Shown here piece after piece: positions 10,885 to 20,742 of a stretch of 64,000 nt of DNA. The notes under the pieces are model-generated. The model had not been told where the DNA came from. It did not search any database and saw only the letters and a program-made list of their open reading frames with translations. Location: contig OZ038471.1 of assembly GCA_964036295.1 (NCBI GenBank), positions 14,340,184 to 14,404,183 on the forward strand, given 5' to 3'. Position numbers and translations under genes: made by a program. The DNA is from Plumapathes pennacea (lineage: Eukaryota; Cnidaria; Anthozoa; Antipatharia; Myriopathidae). How positions within the stretch are numbered: position 1 is the stretch's first letter; each line of letters opens with the position of its first letter.

Positions 10885-13800
10885 ATGATTCGTTTTCGAT
10901 TTTTCAATTTCCTTATGTTTATCTTCGTATACCAAAATTGTCGACTGATTTTCACAAAAGGCGACATTTTCGCAGCCTTATCGCAGCTTCAAGACTTGGT
11001 CTCCTTTGAGCAGAAGCTTGGAAAAGTCTTGGAGGAATATCTGGTTAAGGAAGAAATAAGGTTCGGCAAGATCAAAAAATTTGCTCGGATTGTCAAGGAG
11101 GCCACAGACCAAGCACAACTCAAGGGAACGGACATTCTAAACAGTCCCACAAATTCCTACAACGTCGTCAAAAGATTTGTAGTTGGATGGAAGCATCTAA
11201 GCACGCTCCTTTATCAAGACAACGCGAGAGGTATGGATGTTTGACTGTTTAACGTACTAGAGGCAATCGCAAATCAATTTTATCCCTATCTAGCTTTACA
11301 CTCTGTTCGCAAGCGGCGTCATCGGTCCCTTTTAAAGCCAATGCTCATAATTCGACCAGACTGTCTTTGCCCTCTCAACTACTAGGGCCGGGTCGCACTT
11401 GTGACTTGTGACTTTAACTACGACTTTGTCGATATGACAACTTTTTAAGTGCAAACGACGCCTTTATCACCGACTTTTGGTGAGTTGTCGTACCAACCTT
11501 CGTCGCCTTCCTCTGAAAGCTTACTTAAAATAACAACTAAACAGTGCAGTGCGACCGGGTCGTTGTTCAATCTTGTTCTTACATCTGCAAATTTGTGAAA
11601 AAATTTAGAACTCCCAAACAAAACACTTTATTAAATAGACCGCAAAATAGATAAATAGCAAACTTAGGTTTTTGAAACAAGCCGAATGGAAATGGTTACC
11701 AATTGCGTTCGGTTTTCGGGGACCTTGAACATGGCGGAGCAAGAATTTCGGAGCGCAAAAGAGCGTGGTTCAAACTTGATTTGTCTTGCTACAGAGTTGC
11801 GTAAGAACGTGCAGCAAAGCATGACGGTCCTTCCCACGTACACAGAAGATTTGTTTGGTGTAATTGCCGCCTTGTTACGTCTACAAGATACCTACAACTT
11901 AACGGCCAGACGTATAGTGGAGGGAAACATGCCAGGTGAGGCAAAACACGAGGAAAATTGTCCGTCTATTGAAATTAAAATACGCCAGTTTTCTTCTCTT
12001 TTGTCTTCTTGAAGGCAAATTTGAGTAACTTTCAGTTTTAGCAATCTCTCTGTCCGTTGGAGAGGTTTCCGAACTAAGAGGACTTGACATTAGCTAAAGA
12101 CGGAGACGACATAACTGAGAGCAGAAACATTCTAGGAGGAAGTTAGAGAATTTGGAGAATTATTAACCTTTTCACTCCCAAGCTCAAAATGTAGATTCTC
12201 CCAACCTTCTAAGACTAGAAATTGTATGAATGATGTTCGCAAGAGTTGATATTTCAGTCAACTTTCATCTGAGCAAGTTACCAAAATCCAAGTTCTCCAT
12301 ATTGTATAATAAGTCTCTGGTGAGAAAGTGAAGGAGAAAATTGAAGTTGGTCATTCTTGGGAGTGAAAGAGTTAAACAAAAACAAAAAAAGAAGGGGGGG
12401 GGGCAAGAAGAGGGGATAGAGAAAAGGAGACAGGCTTTAAGAGAAACGATAGCAGAGCCTGATGAATTCAATTGCTTAAATAGAGACTACAAAAGGAATG
12501 ACTGTTAACCAGGCCCTCCTCTACAGGTTGTTTGGCCGCGCTTGCAACTCTGTCCGCGGGAGACTGTTTTGAGATTGGAGTCGCAGCTTTCTCTTCCGGC
12601 CGCTATGGACAGTCACGTGATTGGCTCAATGAAGCACTGAGGCTGTTTCGAAAAGGTTACCATGACGACACAGTAGTTATGACCGAAGTGTTGGAACAAC
12701 TGGCTCAGGCCGAGTACATAGTACGTTGTATATGTCTCAGTAAAAACTATGTATATAGTAATACACTCGTGCGCTGCAATTACGCATGAGCCGGTGCTAT
12801 GTCGGTGAAGTTCTTTACCAAGCGCTATGAAAATCGAGCTAAATTAATGGCTTAAAGTACAGTACTGTGCAAAAGTAATGGTATCAAAATTCGTCAAATT
12901 TTGACGAAAACAAAGCATTAAATTGGCTGAGAAGGCCCTTTTAATTTCCCCACATTTTACGGGTATTCTATAAATTGTACCTGCGTGTGTGCTCCGCCGT
13001 CGAGCCACGGTATTCCCCACGTTCTCTCGACTAGCATCCGGGATATTACAACCTGAAAAAAGTAATAATGGCCAAATCAGAACCAAACTGACCAATCACG
13101 AGAGCAATCAAATAAAGTTCTACACTACTATATGATAAATACTCTTCAATAGGTTGGTTGTGATCGTCTAGTATGGCAAATGGTTTGAACCCAGGAGTGT
13201 GAACAGTAGGTTGGTTGTGATCGTCCGGGTTAGAGTAGTCTCCAGAAAGACTGTTGTTGGTGACTGACGTTTCGACTACCTGAGCGGAAGTCATCTTCAG
13301 AGTCAAGTGAAAAGTATTCGTCAGATGGCGGTATATATGTCTCTGGTTGTAGAAGTGATTGGTCCGTTATGTCGGCCTATGGTTGGTCGAGTCGGCTTGG
13401 TTGCGTTTCGTTATTGGTCAGTTGATGTTCTTTTGTCCTGTTGATTAGTCTATTGTTCGTTCGGTTGCGTTTGAAATACTCTTAAACTGACCGTGTAAAG
13501 GATTTTTAAAAATAAAAATTGGTTCCTTTCTATTTTTCAGAAAGAAAACATCAAACAAGCAATAAACCTTACAAAGGAAATAATTAATCTTGGTAAGTTT
13601 GTAAATCGCCACGGTCCAAATTAAGTCTCGGATTTCTGGGATCGCTACAGGAGACGCGCGCGGATTTCCTTTGACTAGGAGCATGCGCAATATTACGTCA
13701 CGTGTTTGACATTGCGGACGCACAATGAACAAGCTGTCTCGTAAAAACCGTAAACAACTAGCGGTATCGAAAAAAGCTATACGACATGCGTGAAAAAGAA

Positions 13801-15963
13801 TTGGAGAAACCGGTTTCTTTTTAATACCGTGACCTTGTAAAAACCCAAAACAGAATCAATCAGAACTTTTCTGCCTAGCTGGATAGTATCCAGGGCACTT
13901 CTGTACTATATATATATTTATTTTTCAGAGCCAAATCACCTTCGTGCGCGACAAGATCTCAGCTTTTACACGCGACAGAAAGGAAAAGATCTGGAACACA
14001 GTGAAGAACACGTGATCGCCAGGCAAGAGGAAGTTAACGCCACGGAATTTACCAGGGGAAGGTATGCCTCGCTGTGCAGGGGGGAGCTGTCCGAGGTAGG
14101 TGTCCACTTAAAACATTCGTCGTGCCTTCTACGCACCAAAAAATTACATGTCGTTGCTACACTACGTTTTTCGGCCGTGCCGTCACCTTAATTTTGAGTC
14201 AGCGGTCATTGCACAAAACTGTAGATTCAAGTGTAATTTTTTTTAGTTCAGTGTAACGCTGGTAAAACGTCAAAACTTACACAGTAGCCAAAATGCTCAA
14301 TACTAGCACTCGATACTCAACTATAAGTTAAGATTTTTAAAATCCTGCTAAGGTATGACAATGACACGAACATTCAAATATTCCAAATGGTTTCATTTTA
14401 GTTTTAGCACTCCAGTTTATCCAATTTAATTGAACTTAACCTTTTTAGAGCACATTTAGCTTACAATTTAGACAACAATCAGGCCCAGTCTGCATTAGTA
14501 AGTTTTTAGTTTCATTAAAGGCCCTCTCGGCCAATTCAATGTCTTCACATCTATAAAGTCCAAGTTGGTTCTAAATTTGGTTCCCAACACGAAAGAACGT
14601 AATTAATTAAAAGAAAAATAGCTTAGTAGAACTTTAGATCAAAGTAACTAAACTTCTCCTCGTACGACTCGGACGGAAATGGATTGCTATTCATTGATCC
14701 GCCAATTTAGTTAAAAGATGAATAGCTATCCATTTCCATCCGACTCGTTTGAGGAGAAGATTAGTTCCTTTGATCTAAAAGTGCTATTAACCTATTACGT
14801 TCTTTCGTGCTGGGAACCATATTTAGCCTTGGGTTTGCATTAAGCCACGGCTTAAGTCTACATTTAGTCTACATGTTCTAATTTATCCCTTCGCTAGGAT
14901 CATTCATCGGATGGCGTTCTTTCTTGCTGGGAACCATATTTAGCCTTGGGTTTGCATTAAGCCAAGGCTTCAGTCTACATTTAGTCTACATGTTCTAATT
15001 TATCCCTTCTCCAGGATCATTCATCGGATGGCGTTCTTTCTTGCTGGGAACCATATTTAGCCTTGGGTTTGCATCAAGCCACGGCTTCAGTCTACATTTA
15101 GTCTACATGTTCTAATTTATCCCTTCTCCAGGATCATTCATCGGATGACACATTAAGCTGCTGGTATCACGGAACAAATCTTCCTGCTCTGATGTTGAAA
15201 CCGATCAAAGTGGAGATGGTGCTTCACTCTCCTCTCGTTTACTTCTTCCGAGACATCATCTCCTATAGCGAAGCCGATATATTAAAGAATTTAGCAAGAC
15301 CCAAGGTACTTTGTCAATTGTTTGTAAAATATAAAGCGCCCTCCCCCATTCCACACTAAAAGTCTCTTACATTATTTTCTGATTTTTAAAAGCTCGTCAT
15401 TCATTTTCTGATAGACCAATCGTACTGAAACTGGAGTACTTACTAATTTAGAAGTGCTCTTTCTTGTGACAGGGTTATTTTTCAATTTGATTAATTTCGC
15501 ACAACATTACACGCAGTTGCAAGGTTTCCGGGCTTCAGGGGGGCATAAGGGGTTTGCACGGCGGTCATGTTGGATAGCAGGAAAAACTGGGAAAGAAATG
15601 CTATTGTTGTGGAAACATATTACACATTGTTCCTGCCATCCAACATGGTCGCCATGCAAACCTTCTATTGAACCCATAACCTTCGCGATACCGGTACGAC
15701 AATATTGCTAAAAACCTTAATTTCTCGCTGTCGCCTCTGCTGTGTGTCATACTTATCCAGCAGGTTTTTCCTTTAGATTGTTCTTGTGGTGTTAGCGATT
15801 GATTTGCTGCGTGCCTGTCTTTCTGTACACAGCTAATGAGGGCTAAAGTGTTTGACTCGGAAAATGGAATACAAACGGACGTCGACTTTAGAATAAGCAA
15901 AAGGTAAAGTAGGCGTATAATGCCGTGTATTGTCAAAACTAGTTAGATATGATGATATTATTG

Positions 15964-16049
<86 letters not shown>

Positions 16050-16206
16050 TTATGCATAGTTCATGTGAGAACTAATTTTGGTATGTGTCGGCGTGGTAGA
16101 ACAGGGCAGAAAAGGTCTGAATGGCTAATAAGTACAAGGAATTGCTTTTTAAGTTTTTAATTGGTTGACTTTGATTGTTTGATTGATTAATTGAATGATT
16201 TTTTAT

Positions 16207-16279
<73 letters not shown>

Positions 16280-19086
16280 TGGATATGCGTGTAATCTGAC
16301 GTGGCAAGCGTTAGCCGATTGTCGGACCCAAATGACTTTGTGATTGACTGAGTAGTTAGTTGTTGATCGATTGAGTTCCTTTCACGTCACAAGTCATGAT
16401 CATATTAATACAGGACAATTGTTTAATTCTCTTATCACGTGTACAGTGCGTGGTTAGAAGATGAAGATCACGAGGTGATCAGGCGCCTCAACAAGAGGTT
16501 CGAGCTGGTGACGGGACCTGACGTCACAAATCGTGTTCATAATTGTTTAATTCTCTTATCACGTGTACAGTGCGTGGTTAGAAGATGAAGATCACGAGGT
16601 GATCAGGCGCCTCAACAAGAGGTTCGAGTTGGTAACGGGACCTGACGTCACAAATCGTGTTCATAATCGTTTAATTCTCTTATCACGTGTACAGTGCGTG
16701 GTTAGAAGATGAAGATCACGAGGTGATCAGGCGCCTCAACAAGAGGTTCGAGTTGGTGACGGGACCTGACGTCACAAATCGTGTTCATAATTGTTCAATT
16801 CTCTTATCACGTGTACAGTGCGTGGTTAGAAGATGAAGATCACGAGGTGATCAGGCGCCTCAACAAAAGGTTCGAGTTGGTGACCGGACTTGACGTCAGC
16901 ACGGCTGAAAAACTGCAGGTCAATATATATAACTTATACTTGAACATAATTATAGCTACAAACTTGGCCTGCGAAACAGGCCCTTGTGCGTATTGGCAAG
17001 CGTGTTCTTCCCCTATCGATCAGTTGGCCTTGTGGTATGATGCTGGAAATGTTGGAAATGTTCTAATGAACCTTATAACTCTATGCTATGCTCAGATCTG
17101 CTCTGTCCTGTCCTGCTCTTTTGTGCTGTTCTGCCTTTTGCTATGCTCTGTTTTAGCATTCACACTATTTACAGTAAAAATAATTAGCCGAGTCGCGTTT
17201 ACTATATTTTGCCACAACAAAATGTAAATGAAATGTACCGCGACGGGTCCTGTGACGTGTATGGATGAGCTGTGCCGTGTGTCGTGACCCGTGACGTGAC
17301 GCGTTCTGTCGTGACGTCTCGTGTGTGCATTGATGCCCTGTGACGTAATGTGGACGAACTTTGTCGTGTCGTGAGTGACATAAGCGAGAAGTACAGTGAT
17401 GTGCCGCGACGTGTGTGATGTGTGTCTCGTTGTGTGTCAGACATGAAATGTCGTGATATGGAAAAAATGTGTCGTGACGTAACGTGTCCCGTGTTATATC
17501 ATAAACAGGTCGCAAATTATGGGATAGGAGGACAGTATGATCCACATTTTGATTTTGGGGTAAGTTAATATTCCCAACATTCTATGTCCACTTTGCTGCA
17601 GTCGTCAGCATGTGTAAGATTTCTCCCAGCTTACACGAATAATTTTGAATGAGTCCCGCTGCAATCACAAACATTAATTCACTTTAAAGTTAATAAGTTA
17701 ATAAAAATAATGTTTGCATTATCAACTGAACTAATTTAATGCATGACATTAAAAGTTTCGCATAAGCTCCCTCGATGAGCTTTAGCTCCTGGAGCAAATG
17801 TAATGCTCAAATATTGTTTAAATAATAAAATAAAATAAAATAAAAAAAATAAAAAGTTTCGTACTAGGCCTCGTTTTGAAACTGAGTCAGAAGTTTTGAA
17901 AATAGTTCATTGTTTCGCTCCAGGCTCCAGGATCCCCGCTCGACATATCTGAGAATGGCAATCGCATTGCAACTCTTCTGTTGTATGTAAGTGATTCGGT
18001 AAAGTTCTTTCGCTCATAGCAGCAGTGAAAGCAGACTACGACAGGTTTGTTTCTGTTTTGTCTGGAGTGTAACTTTTTTCTAATTCTACCAATCTTTACT
18101 TCGCAAAGTAAAGGAAAATCATAACAAAATGTACTGAGTAAAAAAGCATAAACAAACCTTTATGCCATTCACTGTTCTATAACTGTAAAACACTTACTAC
18201 GATCGACCTTGCAACTTCCAAATATTTGTTTTGCCAGTAGAGAAAGTCAATAGAGTCCCAACATAAAAGAAACGTTGCTTGTTTTCTGCATTATTCACAC
18301 ATTGCAAGGTAGAGACAGAAAACTAAGACAATAAAGAATTTGAGCTGGGTGATTCATTTTGAGGAATTCCTTCGTATCTATCCAATCTTGACTAACAAGA
18401 TTTGTTTCTTGTTTTCAGTTGAATGATGTCGAGTCCGGTGGATACACGGTGTTCGTTCGGAAAGGATTGCACATGAAGCCCAACAAGGTACTGCAATATC
18501 CTTCGAAGCCGCTACTAATGAATTATAGCTCCACCTTGGACTTCAATTCCCTTCCCAGAACGCAGACAAATAGACGAAACTCAACCATAGATAACTTTCC
18601 AAAAAGGTTAGTGAGTGAGTAATGAGATATCTTAGACCATCCTAATAGCGGAAAAGGAAGAAAATTCCCTTTTAAAAGCTCGGTTCGTAATTTCAGGGGC
18701 TCTGAAAATGCCCGCAGCATCCGTGGTTGGGGCGCAATGCATGGTTGGTTGGATTCGGATGACGAGATGACACAAAACGAGCGTTAATTTTAGTCTCATT
18801 TCGTTTTTCAGGGTGACGCTGCTTTCTGGTACAACCTCAAACGATCCGGGGACAAACATTACGAGACCGAGCATGCTGGTTGTCCAGTTTTGTGTGGAAA
18901 CAAATGGGGTAAGATATAGAAACTTTACCCACAGGCAAGCAGACCTTGTACACTAAACGTACAGACGCAGACACACTATATCAAGCATTACATGACGCAT
19001 GATCATCTGTTCTAGTCGCAAACAAATGGTTTCGCGAACGAGGACAGGAGTTTCGCCGGCCTTGTGCAACAGATGCGAACCTGTGA
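10885..19086 (+). CDS. P4HA: prolyl 4-hydroxylase subunit alpha, copy 2 (complete)
   Basis: Thirteen exons: 10885-11230, 11795-11935, 12527-12720, 13541-13592, 13929-14095, 15132-15305, 15833-15903, 16819-16918, 17509-17559, 17934-17996, 18419-18487, 18812-18908, 19016-19086. They join in phase to 531 aa, close to the usual 530-540. The ATG at 10885 opens a hydrophobic leader (FRFFNFLMFIFVY) followed by the P4Ha_N domain (LSQLQDLVSFEQKLGKVLEEY, then NSYNVVKRFVVGW). The peptide-binding segment carries AGDCFEI and WLNEALRLF. The catalytic domain keeps HxD (PHFDFG), the distal His (EHAGCPVL) and the 2-oxoglutarate Lys (GNKW), and ends FRERGQEFRRPCATDANL. It should therefore be an active ER collagen hydroxylase alpha subunit that needs PDI as partner. 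Oddities are two intronic tandem arrays that repeat the acceptor of exon 15132-15305 (117 bp) and of exon 16819-16918 (124 bp). The 3' UTRs of the two copies are still alignable just after the stop. Confidence 0.95.
12168..12376. mobile_element. MITE with TTAACCCTTTCACTCCCAAG termini, copy 1
   Basis: The left end 'ttaaccttttcactcccaag' and right end 'cttgggagtgaaagagttaa' are inverted. The interior 'gattctcccaaccttctaag' recurs in copies at 34808-35058, 38911-39112 and 46097-46260, and in fragments near 3155-3215 and 33482-33585. The element is 200-250 bases long with no coding region. Confidence 0.8.
13261..13306 (-). ncRNA. hammerhead-ribozyme-like motif
   Basis: Read on the minus strand from 13306 to 13261, the order is a helix I strand (TTGACT), a CUGANGA core (CTGAAGA at 13300-13294), helix II (GACT at 13292-13289 pairing with AGTC at 13277-13274, with possible inner CC/GG pairs), GAAA (13273-13270), a short palindromic ACGT for helix III, the GUC cleavage triplet ending at 13266, and AGTCA (13265-13261) pairing with TGACT. 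This is the arrangement of a type I hammerhead with minimal helix III, as known in metazoan retroelements. One extra U lies between the core and helix II. Activity is not shown. The flanks contain 'aggttggttgtgatcgtc' twice, at about 13151 and 13208. Confidence 0.6.
14166..14340. repeat. dispersed repeat shared with 19483-19650
   Basis: It shares 'ttttcggccgtgc.gtcacc', 'gagtcagcggt.attgcaca' and a tail of 'gactcaactataagtta' type with 19483-19650. A short inverted fragment ('tgcaatgaccgctgactc') lies near 25655. Identity by eye is about 80 percent. Class unknown, no coding region. Confidence 0.75.
14570..14828. mobile_element. foldback element upstream of P4HA copy 2 exon 6
   Basis: The left arm (from 'ctaaatttggttcccaac') and right arm (to 'gctgggaaccatatttag') are reverse complements over about 110 bases with small gaps, including 'ctcctcgtacgactcggac' against 'gtccgagtcg'-like sequence. 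The right terminus recurs inside each unit of the 117-bp tandem array immediately downstream, so the array was built partly from this element's edge. Confidence 0.72.
14881..15150 (+). repeat. 117-bp tandem repeat carrying a splice acceptor
   Basis: The junction 'aggatcattcatcggatg' occurs at 14896, 15013 and 15130, exactly 117 apart. The last copy is the real 3' splice site of P4HA copy 2 exon 15132-15305. The upstream two each carry an AG acceptor plus the first 16 or so exon bases, then continue as 'gcgttctttcttgctggga' instead of exon sequence. Units are nearly identical, indicating a recent event. Confidence 0.9.
15952..16280. repeat. TTA and CTA/ATA trinucleotide microsatellites
   Basis: A run of (TTA)n at about 15958-16047 and a mixed (CTA)n(ATA)n run at 16211-16279 lie in the intron between P4HA copy 2 exons 15833-15903 and 16819-16918. 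The intervening 150 bases show no feature. Confidence 0.92.
16416..16918 (+). repeat. 124-bp tandem repeat duplicating a P4HA exon start, four units
   Basis: The acceptor 'cacgtgtacag' with the following exon start recurs with 'gtacag' at 16441, 16565, 16689 and 16813, exactly 124 apart. Each of the first three units contains about 75 bases matching the real exon (SAWLEDEDHEVIRRLNKRFELVTG). It then leaves exon sequence at 'cctgacgtcacaaatcg' and returns to intron-like sequence. Only the fourth unit reads on to the true donor after position 16918. The units differ at only a few positions. Confidence 0.92.
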
Positions 19087-20742
19087 GGCCGTAAAGGACA
19101 CTGGGTGACCTACCTCAATCACGTGATCTGATGCCTTCTGAGGAATCATGGTGACGAAGATAGCACTGCAAGAGAAAAAAAGCAGCAGAGAAATCCCTCA
19201 GAAAGACAATCAACTGCCACTCCACACCTTCGTTAGAGTTCTCTGGCTTGCGCTGTGACCAGAGGTCTCACTGGGTAGCAGCCTCTTTTAAACTATGCCA
19301 ACCAAGCCGACCTCTTTGCTGGCATTGAGGGTGATCACTGCTAGAGATTCGCAACTTTTCGTTACTTTGTTGCCAACAAATATTTCCTTAGTCGCAACCA
19401 AACTTCAAGGAAGCCGTCGCCCTACCCTGGGTGATTAGATACTATTGACTGTGCAGTCTAGGTCTAACGGACACCACGAAATACGTTTTTCGGCCGTGCG
19501 GTCACCTTGCTTTTTGAGTCAGCGGTTATTGCACAAAACCTTGGATTCAAGTGCGATTTTGTAGTTAAATGTAACGCTCGTAAAACCTCAAGACTTAGCC
19601 AAGAAACTCAATACTAGGACTCGACTATAAGTTAGTTTAATGCATTTTCTATAACAAGTTGTGCACAAGAAAAACGAGGCTTGCACACGATGTGATTACC
19701 TCGAACTATGTGTTTACCTCGAACTATGAAATATTAGATAGCCATGGCGACGAAGGCTGACCAACGGAAGTGCCGTCAAAAACGTTGTTTCCCGGTGTCG
19801 TGCTTCTATCATACTGTATGAATGAGGATCCGTTTTCTTAGTTAGTTTTTTGCTTGTGTATGAAACGTTTTGATAAACTTATTATGTATTTACACATGAT
19901 AATAAAGCGTATTCACAATATAGAGAAATACATGTGCGTCTTCTTGTTTCCATGCCAACTACAGTCACGTGACTGAAGTTGCCCATAGTATCAAGAAACA
20001 GTGCATTAATTTATTTTCTTTTACTAAAACTAACGCAGTCAACTTCGCAATTGCAAGGAAGGCAGAGTATTCGTGTCCGGATTTAGATATATGTTTAAGA
20101 GAGTTTTCAGTCACTAAAAAATCAAAAATTATCTTCCATCTCGCTTGCTTTTAAACTAATATTCAGGACAAAATATAAGTTACAATTTTTCGAGAAATAT
20201 AAAGACATGGATGAGGGAAAAGTTACCTAGCACGTGTTTAATATGAAGAAATTCAAAAGACAGTGACTATATCGCTCTTCTTGAACAGCACCAGCTGGAC
20301 AACTCAAAAATAGATGCGCTGACCGCTCCAATTATGCTAATCTGTCCTTACGTAAGGACGTGAATATTGAGTGACGCCAGTAACGCAACGACCAAAACCA
20401 AGCCAAAAACCATTTTACTTCGGCCCGTTTCACTAATCCACAATAAAATAACAGACAAAAATAACAATAACTATTAAGGACAGTACAGATCAACTAGTGC
20501 ACAGAACTAAGTCGTGGTCAAAACGAATTTAACAGATACTTCGTCTCTAGGCAAAATATCATACTGCCGTATAAGTGTACACAATGCCATGCAAATATTT
20601 ATTCGTCATTAATTCAAAATTGTGCGAGTCAATGTTAAAACGACACGACACAAATATAAAAGGCCGCTTGGAGTACTTTCTGAGAGTTACCACAACTTTG
20701 TCGTGTATCCAGTTTAGTATCACCCGCTCACAAAACTGAGAA
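19087..20742. other. gene-free stretch between P4HA copy 2 and the MCFD2-like gene
   Basis: It holds the 3' UTR of P4HA copy 2, the dispersed repeat at 19483-19650 (partner of 14166-14340), a candidate poly(A) signal 'aataaa' near 19901, and the promoter of the downstream gene at its right end. No other coding or RNA feature was recognised. Confidence 0.65.
20655..20661 (+). promoter_or_regulatory. TATA box of the MCFD2-like gene
   Basis: 'tataaaa' stands about 88 bases upstream of the ATG at 20743. This leaves room for a transcription start near 20685 and a 5' UTR of about 55 bases with no upstream ATG. It is the clearest core promoter in the window. Confidence 0.6.

Noticed and set aside
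13046..13306. Minus-strand 86-codon frame overlapping the hammerhead motif
   Set aside because: It has no homology or splice support, and the RNA motif explains the conservation of that stretch better.
16441..16812. Three extra coding exons of P4HA copy 2
   Set aside because: Units 1-3 lose exon sequence after about 75 bases, lack the true donor, and their inclusion would not keep the conserved protein. They are treated as a tandem duplication.
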